The notes under the pieces are model-generated. The model was not told the origin of the DNA and did not search any database. It worked only from the letters and a program-made list of their open reading frames with translations. 34,100 nucleotides of DNA from an uncultured Cellvibrio sp. (lineage in GTDB: Bacteria; Pseudomonadota; Gammaproteobacteria; Pseudomonadales; Cellvibrionaceae): the NCBI GenBank assembly GCA_946480695.1, contig CAMLKG010000041.1:1-34100 (forward strand), read 5' to 3'. The number at the start of each line of letters is the position of its first letter. Within the stretch, counting starts at the first letter, position 1. Shown here piece after piece: positions 1 through 8,139 of the stretch. A program made the position numbers and the translations under genes.

Positions 1-1
1 A

Positions 2-1501
2 AAAGAACTCGGTGAAAAACGCGAGCAATTGGCGAATTTCGCCCAGGAGTTACCCAAATCAATCCAAAGCAGGCTGGATGACTTTGAAGCGCAACTGGTC
101 AAATTGGGGGATTGGCATGAGTTCGCAGTCACGCCCAAAAAAGAAGCACTGATTGAACAAATGCGTGCGCTGGCCAATAGCCAAATCGACCCCGAGGCAC
201 TGGCAACCCGCATTCATGATTTACAAGATAGCTGGAAAGAAGTCAGCAAGGGTGCGCAACAACAAGATGATGAACTTTGGCAGCAATTCCAGCAGGCTTC
301 TGTTATTGCCTATGCTCCCTGCAAGGAATTCTTTGAAGCCCAAGCGGCCGCGCGTGACGCTAACCTGACAAAACGCCGCGAATTGGTTAGCCAATTGCAG
401 CAATATTTGAATGGTTATGATTTTACCAATGCAGTGTGGAAAGACGTTGAACAAACATTGAAAACTGCCCGTGCGGAATGGCAGAACTATTGGCCGGTTC
501 CACGCAAAGCAGGCAACGAGTTACAAAAAGAATTTGAAAGTTTAATGGAACAGCTCTTCGGGAGAATTAACCAGGAATATGAATCCAACAAAAATGCCAA
601 GCAACAATTAATCGATCAGGCCGAAAGCGCCAGCAAACTTGAGGATTCGCGCATAGCTGCGGAACAAATCAAGCAGTTGCAAGCCCAGTGGAAAACCATT
701 GGCAAAAGCTGGCCCAGGGAAGATCATCAATTGTGGCAGGAATTTCGCAAACATTGCGATGCGGTATTTGCCAAACGCAATGAGTGGTTTGAAGCTGCAA
801 AGGAGCAACGTAAGGCGATTGCCGCCAAGGCCGACGATATTATTGCAAGCTTGAATCAGTTTGCAGCCCAAACGTCCGAACAACTCAACAATGCGAAAGA
901 CGAGATTGAGGCCCTGAAAAACGAGTTCAATGCGTTGGAACTACCGAAAGAGGCGAGCAAATCCTTGCAACAAAAGTTTACTGAAAGCCTTAATGCCATA
1001 ACTGCTGCGCGTGACAAAGCACGCCATCAGGCAGAGGCGCAGCGTTGGATTGACTTATTCGATATCCTGAATGCGATTCGCGAGTATGAGCTGGCAGTGA
1101 TGGGTAAAGCCGACTCCACTTTACTCAATGGGCAAAAGGAAAAATTGGAAAACCGCATTGCCAATATTACCCGCTGGCCTGCGGGAATATCGAATGCGGT
1201 GCAACAACGCCTGGCAAAAGCCGATTCCATCCAAGTGTCTGACCAGGCAAGTAATATTCATTTGCTGCACACACTCACTATTCGCGCCGAAATACTGGCG
1301 GGACTGGAAAGCCCCGAAAGCGACAAATCGTTGCGTATGAATTATCAAGTACAACAGTTGCAGCAAGGTTTGGGGCAACGCGATGCCCAATTCGAACCTT
1401 TGCTAATTGAATGGATTGGCTTGGGGGGAATTCCGACAGAATCCTACACGTCCCTTGTTAAACGCTTCAACCAGAGCCGCCAGCAAAGCCAAAGCAAATA
1501 A
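2..1501 (+). CDS. DUF349 domain protein, 3' part (5' end outside window)
   Basis: The reading frame is already open at base 2, so the start lies upstream and the TTG at 29 is probably internal. About 499 residues are visible. They are highly charged, Gln/Glu/Lys-rich and almost wholly helical, with repeated blocks of the form W..[FY]R..CD..F..R (for example around 690-790), which is the look of tandem DUF349 repeats. Proteins of this family in Pseudomonas relatives are long (roughly 900 residues, from memory) and of unsettled function. No catalytic motif or membrane segment is seen. The gene ends with TAA and a strong terminator 27 bases later, so it is the last gene of its transcript. Family assignment is moderately strong; no biochemical role is claimed. 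Confidence 0.8.
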   Translation, partial: KELGEKREQLANFAQELPKSIQSRLDDFEAQLVKLGDWHEFAVTPKKEALIEQMRALANSQIDPEALATRIHDLQDSWKEVSKGAQQQDDELWQQFQQASVIAYAPCKEFFEAQAAARDANLTKRRELVSQLQQYLNGYDFTNAVWKDVEQTLKTARAEWQNYWPVPRKAGNELQKEFESLMEQLFGRINQEYESNKNAKQQLIDQAESASKLEDSRIAAEQIKQLQAQWKTIGKSWPREDHQLWQEFRKHCDAVFAKRNEWFEAAKEQRKAIAAKADDIIASLNQFAAQTSEQLNNAKDEIEALKNEFNALELPKEASKSLQQKFTESLNAITAARDKARHQAEAQRWIDLFDILNAIREYELAVMGKADSTLLNGQKEKLENRIANITRWPAGISNAVQQRLAKADSIQVSDQASNIHLLHTLTIRAEILAGLESPESDKSLRMNYQVQQLQQGLGQRDAQFEPLLIEWIGLGGIPTESYTSLVKRFNQSRQQSQSK

Positions 1502-1527
1502 TATTAAGCAATAATTATTCAAACCAA

Positions 1528-1560
1528 AGCGAGTTCGGATTCCCGGACTCGCTTTTTTTT
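1528..1560 (+). terminator. Intrinsic terminator of the DUF349 gene
   Basis: An 11-bp stem (arms 1528-1538 and 1543-1553, one G-U pair) with a 4-base loop runs straight into eight T residues. It lies 27 bases past the DUF349 stop codon and reads on the plus strand. Confidence 0.92.
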
Positions 1561-1606
1561 GTTGGATTTTTTTATTATCCCGGTTGTTTTAATGCAGCCA
1601 CCCAAC

Positions 1607-1631
1607 AAAAAAGCAGCCCAAACGGGCTGCT
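1607..1631 (-). terminator. Second intrinsic terminator, minus strand
   Basis: Arms 1612-1619 and 1624-1631 form an 8-bp GC-rich stem with a 4-base loop. On the minus strand it is followed by five to six U residues. It lies downstream of the terminator at 1674-1700 and could stop read-through from that transcript before it meets the convergent DUF349 gene. Confidence 0.75.
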
Positions 1632-1673
1632 CAAATGGAGAGGTCAAAAATGTACAGGGAGAACTATAAGTTC

Positions 1674-1700
1674 AAAAAAACTGGCGGAAAACTCCGCCAG
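1674..1700 (-). terminator. Terminator of the candidate small RNA
   Basis: Perfect 8-bp stem (1681-1688 with 1693-1700), 4-base loop, then seven U residues on the minus strand (A-run 1674-1680). No annotated minus-strand gene lies upstream of it, which is why a small RNA is proposed. Confidence 0.85.
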
Positions 1701-1758
1701 AATAAGGTCAAACACAACCCCTGTTTACTGCTCCGTCGGCGACGATTCAGTAAACATT
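1674..1758 (-). ncRNA. Candidate small RNA, about 85 nt
   Basis: Seen: a promoter-like pair at 1765-1793, a predicted start at A1758 or A1757, a hairpin with perfect 8-bp outer arms (1723-1730 and 1748-1755) and a 4-bp inner stem (1734-1737 and 1741-1744), a single-stranded linker of about 22 nt, then an intrinsic terminator (1674-1700). Promoter, structured body and terminator in the correct order make an independent short transcript plausible. Two GGA motifs, one in the hairpin and one in the terminator stem, are compatible with CsrA/RsmA binding, but two is too few to argue for it. I do not recognise an Rfam family. A 10-codon ORF lies inside the hairpin, so a leader-peptide RNA is the alternative. 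Confidence 0.55.
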
Positions 1759-1764
1759 AATTGA

Positions 1765-1793
1765 ATCCTACCCCTTGCATACAAGTGGGTCAA
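1765..1793 (-). promoter_or_regulatory. Sigma70-like promoter for the small RNA
   Basis: On the minus strand: TTGACC (1793-1788), exactly 17 bases, then TAGGAT (1770-1765). Five of six -35 positions and four of six -10 positions match consensus. It predicts a start at about 1758. Confidence 0.6.
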
Positions 1794-1800
1794 GCTTTTT

Positions 1801-1811
1801 GTCATTATGAC
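1801..1811. promoter_or_regulatory. Short palindrome upstream of the small-RNA promoter
   Basis: GTCAT-T-ATGAC, a perfect 5-bp inverted repeat around one base, lies 7 bp upstream of the minus-strand -35 box. The placement fits an activator or repressor site, but an 11-base palindrome in AT-rich DNA can occur by chance. Confidence 0.3.
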
Positions 1812-1974
1812 TTTAAGATTTTTTTAAGCATTTTGCTAATGATCAAATTTTCATTAATAACCAAAAATCTCTTGGGATTGGCATTGGATTTAACATATAG
1901 TTTGGCTGCTTCCACTTTCATCATTCACGAACTACAACCATATCCGCAAGTTGTCATTTCATAAGGGAAGAAAA

Positions 1975-2121
1975 GTGGCTTTCCAAACGGTGGATGGGCG
2001 TAATTATGCTTTATTACATCAGGTGAATAGCCCTAAAGTATTTTACAAGGCACAATTCGCTACACCGACCGATGGCACCCGACTGCGAGAAGATTGCAGT
2101 TACCTTACCGAAGGAGATTAA
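1975..2121 (+). CDS. Possible 48-residue leader ORF before the GntR gene
   Basis: GTG start at 1975 preceded by an AAGGGAAG purine run at 1963-1970, 48 sense codons, TAA at 2119-2121. The stop sits one base before the TTG proposed as start of the GntR regulator at 2123, the usual geometry of translational coupling. The product (begins VAFQTVDGRNYALL) is soluble, has two Tyr and two Phe residues in its middle third, and has no signal peptide or membrane segment. I recognise no family. It could be a real small protein, a leader peptide controlling the regulator, or chance. Codon use is not distinctive enough to decide. Confidence 0.35.
   Translation: MAFQTVDGRNYALLHQVNSPKVFYKAQFATPTDGTRLREDCSYLTEGD
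2111..2116 (+). promoter_or_regulatory. Ribosome binding site that sets the GntR start at 2123
   Basis: AAGGAG with a 6-base spacer before TTG 2123. No comparable site precedes the in-frame ATG at 2072, so the shorter protein is preferred. Confidence 0.7.
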
Positions 2122-2122
2122 C

Positions 2123-2842
2123 TTGGCTAAACAGCCCATTCTTAATATACGCCCCGAATCCAAGGGCTTGGCTTATGACCGCCCGGCGGCCAGCCAGATT
2201 TTTGGTTTTGTGCGGGATGCCATCATCAGCATGGAATTGTTACCCGGACAGATGATTTCTGAAACCGCCCTCGCCCAACAATTCGGTGTTAGTCGTACTC
2301 CGGTACGTGAAGCGTTAATCCAGTTAGCCGGCATTGGTTTTGTGGAAGTCTTGCCCCAACGCGGTACTTATGTAACCAAATTCAGTATGGATAAAATCCT
2401 GGAGGCACGTTTCATCCGCGAAGCGCTTGAAGTCGCTGTAGTCATCCAAATTGCTTCGAACACCAACGAGAGTATTCGCGAGGAAGCGGTAGCCGCGTGC
2501 GAGAAAATTATCAATGAGCAAAAAAACGCAGCGGCTGAAGACGACGCGCTTGCATTCCAAACCCTCGATGACCAATTCCACCAAACCCTGGCAAGCTTTA
2601 CCCAATATCCACGGGCCGCTGCGTTGATTGAGGCAGAGAAAGCCCATATGGATAGGGTGCGCAACCTTAGTTTGCACGTGAGCGGGCAATATAAGCGTGT
2701 ACTTAGCCAGCATGCGGCCATTATTAAAGCGATAAAAGCGGGTTCAGCGGAAAAATCAGCGGCAGCGATGAGTGTTCATTTAAAAGATGTTTACAACATC
2801 CTCGAAGTGATCCCACAGGAACATCCGGAATATTTTGTGTAA
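2123..2842 (+). CDS. GntR-family transcriptional regulator, FadR/FCD subfamily
   Basis: About 239 residues from TTG 2123; the frame also has an ATG at 2072 without a ribosome site. The N-terminal winged helix shows the GntR signature: a helix ending MELLPGQ, then ALAQQFGVSRTPVREAL, then a wing with PQRGTYV. The C-terminal half is an all-helical FCD ligand domain with the metal-type residues D..FH (DDQFHQTL) and later His residues (SQHAAI, MSVHLKDVY). Such proteins are dimeric, usually repressors of sugar-acid, amino-acid or fatty-acid catabolism, and sense small carboxylates. No catabolic gene is adjacent, so the ligand cannot be guessed and the target may be remote. A bidirectional terminator follows. 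Confidence 0.88.
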   Translation: MAKQPILNIRPESKGLAYDRPAASQIFGFVRDAIISMELLPGQMISETALAQQFGVSRTPVREALIQLAGIGFVEVLPQRGTYVTKFSMDKILEARFIREALEVAVVIQIASNTNESIREEAVAACEKIINEQKNAAAEDDALAFQTLDDQFHQTLASFTQYPRAAALIEAEKAHMDRVRNLSLHVSGQYKRVLSQHAAIIKAIKAGSAEKSAAAMSVHLKDVYNILEVIPQEHPEYFV

Positions 2843-2860
2843 TTGTAAAAGCCATAAACA

Positions 2861-2887
2861 AAAAAGCAGCCCCCGGCTGCTTTTTTT
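2861..2887. terminator. Bidirectional terminator between GntR and RHH genes
   Basis: A GCAGCC/GGCTGC stem (2866-2871 with 2875-2880) with a CCC loop, flanked by an A-run on the left and seven T residues on the right. It can end both the plus-strand GntR transcript and the minus-strand SPFH-RHH operon. Confidence 0.85.
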
Positions 2888-2894
2888 GCCTTTA

Positions 2895-3116
2895 TCAGGC
2901 CTCGTTGTCTCCATCGGGTATACCCGATTCCTGCATTTCGACATCGGTAATCACTTTCTGTATCAATTTTACCCGACCGCTTTTTACCAAGGCATCGCGT
3001 AACACAAATTCAATTTGCGCGTTCAAGCTGCGTAAATCGTCATCGGCCCAGCGCTGCATGGCTGCAATGATTTGCTCATTGATGCGTAGCGGAAAAGATT
3101 TCTTTGTCACAGTCAT
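2895..3116 (-). CDS. Arc-like ribbon-helix-helix DNA-binding protein
   Basis: 73 residues. The N-terminus KKSFPLRINEQI is a typical RHH beta strand, followed by two predicted helices (IIAAMQRWADDD and LNAQIEFVLRDALVKSG). This is the Arc/MetJ-type fold, which binds operators as paired dimers through the strand. The rest is a short acidic tail. It is the second gene of a two-gene operon, six bases after the SPFH stop codon. Since it has no toxin partner and a palindrome overlaps the operon promoter (4009-4027), autoregulation of the operon is the simplest inference. Family confidence is high; target is inferred. Confidence 0.82.
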   Translation of the reverse strand: MTVTKKSFPLRINEQIIAAMQRWADDDLRSLNAQIEFVLRDALVKSGRVKLIQKVITDVEMQESGIPDGDNEA

Positions 3117-3122
3117 GGCCTA

Positions 3123-3983
3123 TCAGGAATAAATAGTGCCGGTATTTATTACTGGCTTCGCCTGTTGATCGCCGCAGAGGACGACGAGTAAGTTACTTAC
3201 CATCGCGGCTTTGCGTTCATCATCCAGTTCCACCACGCCTTGCACTTTTAATTGTTCCAGGGCATCACCCACCATTCCGACGGCGCCTTGTACAATAATT
3301 TTACGTGCGGCCAATACTGCGCTTGCCTGCTGGCGTTGCAGCATCGCCTGGGCTATTTCCGGTGCGTATGCCAAATGGCTTAAACGCGCCTCCAGTACAT
3401 CAACCCCCGCTTTTTGCAAGCGGTCCTGGACTTCGTTTTTCAGCTTCTGCGCAATCGCGTTGGAATCGCTACGCAACGATAAGCGCTCATCTTCAGCATC
3501 ATGTTCGTATGGGTAACTGGTGGCCAGGTTACGCAAAGCGGCTTCACTCTGGATGGTTACATAATTTTCGTAATCATCCACTTCAAATACCGCCTCCGCA
3601 GTGTCCACCACTTTCCAAACGATGACGGCCGCAATTTCGATCGGGTTGCCGTTGGCATCGTTAACCTTTAACCGTCCGGATTCGAAATTACGCACCCGCA
3701 AACTAACGGATTTTTTGGAGTAAAGCGGGTTTGCCCAGCGCAGCCCGGTATTGCGATCCGTTCCCGCATATTGGCCAAACAACTGTAAAACCTTACCCTG
3801 GTTGGGCTGTACCATGTAAAAACCAAACCAGCAGATAAAGACCAATACCGCTAGTAGCGCAGCGGCAATCTTCAACAAACCGGGAAGAAACAGGAAGGCC
3901 GCCCCGGTTGCCAATTGAAGGGTAAATAATACGACTAATAGAAAATACCCCGACCCACTGCGCGCTTCGGTTTCATGAACCAT
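3123..3983 (-). CDS. SPFH-domain (stomatin/prohibitin-like) membrane protein
   Basis: 286 residues when started at ATG 3983, which has AAGGAG six bases upstream; the longer in-frame start at 4004 lacks one. After about 12 residues come two hydrophobic stretches (about 13-35 and 40-62), then an SPFH domain beginning with [16 protein letters not shown] and G.RWANPLY. The helical part holds the conserved pattern of prohibitin-like proteins ([30 protein letters not shown]). Family members oligomerise at the inner membrane and scaffold membrane domains or proteases. No NfeD protease partner is adjacent; instead an RHH protein follows. The cellular role is not established from the sequence. Confidence 0.9.
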   Translation of the reverse strand: MVHETEARSGSGYFLLVVLFTLQLATGAAFLFLPGLLKIAAALLAVLVFICWFGFYMVQPNQGKVLQLFGQYAGTDRNTGLRWANPLYSKKSVSLRVRNFESGRLKVNDANGNPIEIAAVIVWKVVDTAEAVFEVDDYENYVTIQSEAALRNLATSYPYEHDAEDERLSLRSDSNAIAQKLKNEVQDRLQKAGVDVLEARLSHLAYAPEIAQAMLQRQQASAVLAARKIIVQGAVGMVGDALEQLKVQGVVELDDERKAAMVSNLLVVLCGDQQAKPVINTGTIYS

Positions 3984-4008
3984 GATTCTCTCCTTTGCAA
4001 TCAAAAAT

Positions 4009-4027
4009 TGATATCATTTAGATATCA
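4009..4027. promoter_or_regulatory. Palindromic operator of the SPFH-RHH operon
   Basis: TGATATC-N5-GATATCA, a perfect 7-bp inverted repeat, lies 26 bases before the SPFH start. It covers the predicted transcription start and touches the candidate -10 box (4027-4032). Position and symmetry fit a repressor site; the RHH protein of the same operon is the obvious candidate, though a PadR- or MarR-type protein encoded elsewhere is possible. Confidence 0.55.
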
Positions 4028-4055
4028 AAATAATACTAAAAATCGTCGTTGTAAA
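4027..4055 (-). promoter_or_regulatory. Candidate promoter of the SPFH-RHH operon
   Basis: Minus strand TTTACA (4055-4050), 17 bases, TATTTT (4032-4027). Each hexamer is moderately close to consensus; alternative -10 boxes exist in this AT-rich run. Confidence 0.4.
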
Positions 4056-4228
4056 CCCCAAGTTAACTGACATTTGTCACGCTTTGCTGGTGACGGCACC
4101 TGCTGGCCCGACAGAAGGGTTTCCTTCACACTATCCAAATATCTATCCTGACTGTTTGCATTTGGGCTATTTCTGGTTAGCTTAAGGGGCAAATTTTCAG
4201 GTTTCAGACCCCAGTGCAGGTACTTTTG

Positions 4229-5347
4229 ATGCATATCATTTCATCTATCCACCAGCGACCAAGCCATTGCCGGGGTTCACTCCATGCCCCCAAATCCTGG
4301 GTATGGTTAATTTTCAGCCTTTGGTATTTCGTTCCGCTTTATTACACGCCTATGGACGGGCTTGAGATGGGATGGCTGGTCGGGGCGTATTTCCTGTTTG
4401 TAGGTTTTTATGTGTGGGCCATACAGTCCAAGCCCCAAAATATCTGGAAATCAGTGGCTGCAATGGTGCTCTTGGCTATTGTCATTACACCTTATTCGCA
4501 AGGTTCGAGCACATTTTTTTCCTACATAGGTTTTGTAATTGGTTTTTCATACCGCACTAAAACCTGGCTAACGATTACCGCCGCGTTAATCGCCTTGATC
4601 CTTTGCTTGCATTACCAGTTCGATTATCCGTTCCCATTTTTTGCGTTTCCCGCGCTTTCCGGTTTAATTTCAATTGGGATTATTGGTTACGTGGAGCGTA
4701 TGCGAATGGATGCACGTTTTAATTTATTAAAAAGCCACCAGGAAATTGAACAACTCGCGGTTATCGCCGAACGCGAACGCATCGCCCGCGACCTGCACGA
4801 TATTTTGGGGCACACATTATCCAGTATTGCCTTAAAAGCGGAACTGGCGGAAAAATTATTAGCGCAGGAAAAGCACGAAGCTGCAAAGCAACATTTATCT
4901 GAATTGCATCAAATTGCGCGCAATAGCTTGAGCCTGGTGCGCCAAACGGTATCCGGCTATAAACATCGTGGACTCTCTGGCGAAGTGATGGAACTTTGTG
5001 AACGCCTGCGGCAAAAAGGGTTTGTCGTTGAGTTAAACGGTGATATTCCGCAATTATCCCCACGCGCCGAAACAGCCGTGATTTTGGCACTCACCGAGCT
5101 AACCACCAATATTTTGCGCCACAGTAAAGGCGATCACTGCCAAATAGAATTCAGCAAACATTGCGATAGGATCCAGGTGACGATGCGCGACAACGGCATT
5201 GTAAAATCATTGGTGCCCGGCAATGGTTTGCAAGGAATCCAGGAGCGCCTGCATGCGCTGGCGGGCGATCTGCAATCTTCCATTAATAAAGGTTGTGAAT
5301 TTATTATTTCATTACCTTCGCGTGAATTGCATCGCCAGGAGTCATAA
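4229..5347 (+). CDS. DesK-like sensor histidine kinase
   Basis: 372 residues from ATG 4229; an in-frame GTG at 4214 is possible. The N-terminal half has five or six membrane segments with almost no loops (about 22-158), the layout of DesK-type sensors of the HPK7 family. A short coiled coil follows, then the HisKA_3 box ERERIARDLHDILGHTLSS with phospho-accepting His190. The C-terminal HATPase has the N box (ALTELTTNILRHS), DNG and GNGLQGIQERL. Its partner regulator starts five bases after its stop. The compact sensor suggests it reads a membrane property, a ligand in the membrane or envelope stress. It is divergent from the SPFH operon, which may be functionally linked. Confidence 0.88.
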   Translation: MHIISSIHQRPSHCRGSLHAPKSWVWLIFSLWYFVPLYYTPMDGLEMGWLVGAYFLFVGFYVWAIQSKPQNIWKSVAAMVLLAIVITPYSQGSSTFFSYIGFVIGFSYRTKTWLTITAALIALILCLHYQFDYPFPFFAFPALSGLISIGIIGYVERMRMDARFNLLKSHQEIEQLAVIAERERIARDLHDILGHTLSSIALKAELAEKLLAQEKHEAAKQHLSELHQIARNSLSLVRQTVSGYKHRGLSGEVMELCERLRQKGFVVELNGDIPQLSPRAETAVILALTELTTNILRHSKGDHCQIEFSKHCDRIQVTMRDNGIVKSLVPGNGLQGIQERLHALAGDLQSSINKGCEFIISLPSRELHRQES

Positions 5348-5352
5348 CAATA

Positions 5353-5949
5353 ATGAAAATTTTATTAGCAGAAGACCAATCCATGGTGCGCGGTGCATTA
5401 GCCGCGCTCCTCGGTATGGAAACCGGTTTTGAAATTACCCAGGCCGAGGATGGCGACCGCGCCTGGTTGCTGATGAAACAGAATGCCTACGATATTTTAT
5501 TAACCGATATAGAAATGCCCGGTCGCTCTGGACTGGAATTGGCGCAATGGGTTCTGCAACAAAAGTTACCGACTAAAACCATTATCATCACCACTTTCGG
5601 TCGCTCTGGTTATATCCGCCGTGCAATTGATATGGGCGTCGCGGGTTTCCTGTTAAAAGACGCTCCCTCGGAACAATTAATTGAAGCCATTTATAAAGTG
5701 ATGGAAGGCAAACGCGTCATTGATGGTGAATTGGCGATGATGGCATTGGGCGAAGCCGACCCACTCAATGACAAGGAGCGTCGAGCATTGCGCCTTGCCG
5801 CTGAAGGAAAAACCACGGCTGAAATCGCCACTGTGCTTTGTTTATCCGAAGGTACCGTACGTAATTATCTCTCCGAAGCCATAGCCAAACTCCATGCTGT
5901 TAATCGGGTGGATGCTGCGCGTATCGCGCGCCAGAAGGGCTGGATTTAA
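5353..5949 (+). CDS. NarL/FixJ-type response regulator (DesR-like)
   Basis: 198 residues. The receiver domain (1-120) has the acidic pocket E7/D8, phospho-acceptor Asp52 in LTDIEMPG, Thr80/Thr81 and Lys102 in FLLKDA. The C-terminal LuxR-type HTH (about 137-198) shows LTD-like LNDKERRALRLAAEGKTTAEIA and LSEGTVRNYLSEAIAKL. It is co-transcribed with the upstream kinase, which surely phosphorylates it. DesR itself activates a desaturase gene, but none is adjacent here, so regulon members are unknown. The intergenic region before the SPFH operon is a candidate target. Confidence 0.92.
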   Translation: MKILLAEDQSMVRGALAALLGMETGFEITQAEDGDRAWLLMKQNAYDILLTDIEMPGRSGLELAQWVLQQKLPTKTIIITTFGRSGYIRRAIDMGVAGFLLKDAPSEQLIEAIYKVMEGKRVIDGELAMMALGEADPLNDKERRALRLAAEGKTTAEIATVLCLSEGTVRNYLSEAIAKLHAVNRVDAARIARQKGWI

Positions 5950-5957
5950 AACATATC

Positions 5958-5992
5958 CCCGGCTTGATAACCCGGGCTTGATAAAGGCCCGG
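5958..5992 (+). repeat. Tandem 13/14-bp repeat with hairpin after the response regulator
   Basis: CCCGGCTTGATAA (5958-5970) is followed directly by CCCGGGCTTGATAA (5971-5984). The second copy can pair with GCCCGG at 5987-5992 to form a 6-bp GC-rich hairpin. No T-run follows, so it is at most a weak or factor-dependent terminator, or simply a duplicated segment. Confidence 0.4.
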
Positions 5993-6184
5993 TGCAAATC
6001 GTCGTAATTATCCTCTCCCACTATTCTGTCGTAGCGCTATGGCTGCTAGAATCCCTGCGCTGCCAATCCAGGCAGAACCAACAGCGATAACAAAAAAATA
6101 CAAAAACATGCGGCAACATAAGGCCGCCACACGACCCAATCATTACCTGCATAAACCAATACCCAATAAAGAACAGGAAAACTT

Positions 6185-6493
6185 ATGAACCATACTGAGA
6201 CCATCCGGCAGTGGCCGGAGTACGCGGCGCTGACCCGCGCGCGAAAAAAAATCATGTGGCCACTTTCCATTATTATGATTGCGGCTTACTTCGTCCTGAT
6301 ATTGGCAATTGCTTTCGCTCCTGAATCATTGGGTGATCCTGTTGGCGAGGGTGTGACCTCCATCGGAATTACCCTTGGCTTGGGTATCATCCTGTTGTGT
6401 TTTGTAATAACCGGAATCTACGTGTATTACGCCAATCGCGTATTGGAGCCTTTGAACCAGGCCATTCTCAACAAAGCGGGGGCGTTAAAGTAA
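6185..6493 (+). CDS. yjcH: DUF485 inner-membrane protein (YjcH-like)
   Basis: 102 residues. The N-terminus carries the DUF485 signature ([25 protein letters not shown]), followed by two transmembrane helices (about 25-47 and 60-83) and a YYANR motif. In proteobacteria this small protein is almost always encoded directly before acetate/glyoxylate permease ActP, as here. Its stop codon overlaps the ActP start by one base (TAATG), so translation is coupled. Its exact role is unknown; an accessory subunit of the permease is the usual suggestion. An AGGA ribosome site precedes the ATG. Confidence 0.9.
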   Translation: MNHTETIRQWPEYAALTRARKKIMWPLSIIMIAAYFVLILAIAFAPESLGDPVGEGVTSIGITLGLGIILLCFVITGIYVYYANRVLEPLNQAILNKAGALK

Positions 6494-8130
6494 TGATTAT
6501 TTTTTCCCGTTTGCTGCTGTTATCCGGCGCCGCCTTCAGCCTGCCCGTGTTCGCGCAGTCCAACAGCATGGCCCCCGGTTCTGCAATTTTTATGTTTATC
6601 CTTTTTGTCGTGCTTACCCTCGGCATTACTGTCTGGGCATCCAAACGCACAAAAACGACGAAAGATTTTTACGCAGCCGGAGGCGGCATCACCGGTTTCC
6701 AGAACGGTTTGGCAATCGCGGGGGATTACATGTCCGCCGCGTCGTTCCTGGGAATTGCCGGACTGGTATATATGTCCGGATTCGACGGTTTGATTTACGC
6801 AATTGGTTTTTTAGTCGGCTGGCCGTTAGTGTTGTTATTAATCGCTGAACCGCTGCGCAACCTGGGTAAATATACCTTTGCCGATGTGGCATCATTTCGT
6901 TTGCAACAAAAGCCCATTCGCATACTCGCGGCGAGCGGCTCATTAGTCACTGTGATTTTTTATTTGATCGCCCAAATGGTCGGCGCAGGAAAATTAATTG
7001 AACTGCTATTCGGTATGCGCTATGAAACGGCGGTAGCTATCGTAGGTGTGCTCATGACCGTGTACGTCACCTTTGGCGGAATGCTCGCTACTACCTGGGT
7101 ACAATTAATCAAAGCAATCCTTTTACTATCCGGTGCAACATTAATGGCGATATTGGTGATGGTGCAATTCGGTTTTAGTTTTGAAACCATGTTTGCCGAA
7201 GCAATAAAGGTGCACAGTAAAGGCGATGCAATTATGGCACCGGGTACGCTGGTTTCAGACCCGATCTCCGCAATTTCACTGGGCATGGCATTAATGTTTG
7301 GTACCGCAGGTTTACCCCATATTTTGATGCGCTTTTTTACCGTACGCGATGCAATCCAGGCGCGCCGTTCCGTATTTTATGCCACCGGTTTTATCGGTTA
7401 TTTTTATATCCTGACTTTTATTATCGGTTTCGGCGCAATTGTTTTACTCGCTACGCATCCGGAATATTTTAGCAACGGGGCATTGATCGGCGGCAGTAAT
7501 ATGGCAGCCATCCGTCTTTCACAAGCGGTGGGCGGCGATATGCTGCTCGGTTTTATTTCCGCCGTTGCCTTTGCAACTATATTGGCCGTTGTTTCGGGTC
7601 TGACGCTCGCAGGTTCCAGCGCTATTTCCCACGATCTTTATGCAACGCTAATCCTTAAAGGCGAACGCAACGAGCGCAGGGAAATGCGCGCATCACGTAT
7701 CGCCACTATTGCACTGGGCATCATTGCGGTGCTGCTGGGGATCGTATTTGAAAATCAAAATGTCGCTTTTATGGTAGGACTGGCATTTTGTGTAGCCGCC
7801 AGCGCGAATTTCCCGATTTTGTTGCTGAGCATGTACTGGCGCAAACTCACCACGCGCGGGGCGGTTATCGGTGGCTCCCTCGGATTGTTGACCGCGGTGG
7901 TATTGGTAGTGATCGGCCCTACTGTATGGGTCGATGCATTCGGCAATGCGGAAGCGATTTTTCCTTACAAATATCCGGCTATTTTTTCGATCAGCGTCGC
8001 TTTTGTCGGGATCTGGATTTTTTCCCTGCTTGATAACTCCACGACTGCCAAATCGGAACAAGCTGCATTTGATGCGCAATTTGTTCGCTCACAAACCGGT
8101 ATCGGCGCCGCCGAAGCTTCAGATCATTAA
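6493..8130 (+). CDS. actP: Cation/acetate symporter ActP
   Basis: 545 residues from the ATG at 6493, the start that overlaps the DUF485 stop; upstream in-frame codons lie inside DUF485. It begins with a cleavable or anchoring hydrophobic segment (about 1-20, ending VFAQS), then roughly 13 membrane helices of the sodium:solute symporter family. Typical ActP stretches are [46 protein letters not shown] and [15 protein letters not shown]. The protein takes up acetate and other short monocarboxylates with a cation, often for overflow-acetate scavenging. Length fits the family (about 550). No acs gene is in the window. Confidence 0.93.
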   Translation: MIIFSRLLLLSGAAFSLPVFAQSNSMAPGSAIFMFILFVVLTLGITVWASKRTKTTKDFYAAGGGITGFQNGLAIAGDYMSAASFLGIAGLVYMSGFDGLIYAIGFLVGWPLVLLLIAEPLRNLGKYTFADVASFRLQQKPIRILAASGSLVTVIFYLIAQMVGAGKLIELLFGMRYETAVAIVGVLMTVYVTFGGMLATTWVQLIKAILLLSGATLMAILVMVQFGFSFETMFAEAIKVHSKGDAIMAPGTLVSDPISAISLGMALMFGTAGLPHILMRFFTVRDAIQARRSVFYATGFIGYFYILTFIIGFGAIVLLATHPEYFSNGALIGGSNMAAIRLSQAVGGDMLLGFISAVAFATILAVVSGLTLAGSSAISHDLYATLILKGERNERREMRASRIATIALGIIAVLLGIVFENQNVAFMVGLAFCVAASANFPILLLSMYWRKLTTRGAVIGGSLGLLTAVVLVVIGPTVWVDAFGNAEAIFPYKYPAIFSISVAFVGIWIFSLLDNSTTAKSEQAAFDAQFVRSQTGIGAAEASDH

Positions 8131-8139
8131 ATTGCGTTA

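Larger units (their letters stand above)
1562..1974. other. Gene-poor stretch with minus-strand RNA signals
   Basis: About 410 bases without a convincing protein gene. It holds two terminators that work on the minus strand (1607-1631 and 1674-1700), a sigma70-like minus-strand promoter (1765-1793), a hairpin (1723-1755) and a short palindrome (1801-1811). Together these suggest a small RNA gene. The AT-rich part 1812-1960 shows nothing further that I can name. Confidence 0.6.

Noticed and set aside
1761..1964. 67-residue plus-strand ORF
   Set aside because: TTG start without ribosome site, AT-rich composition, overlaps the minus-strand promoter region; no family resemblance.
6041..6052. Extended -10 (TGC-TAGAAT) before the DUF485 gene
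   Set aside because: Good -10 but no acceptable -35 at 16-18 bases; left out as a promoter call.
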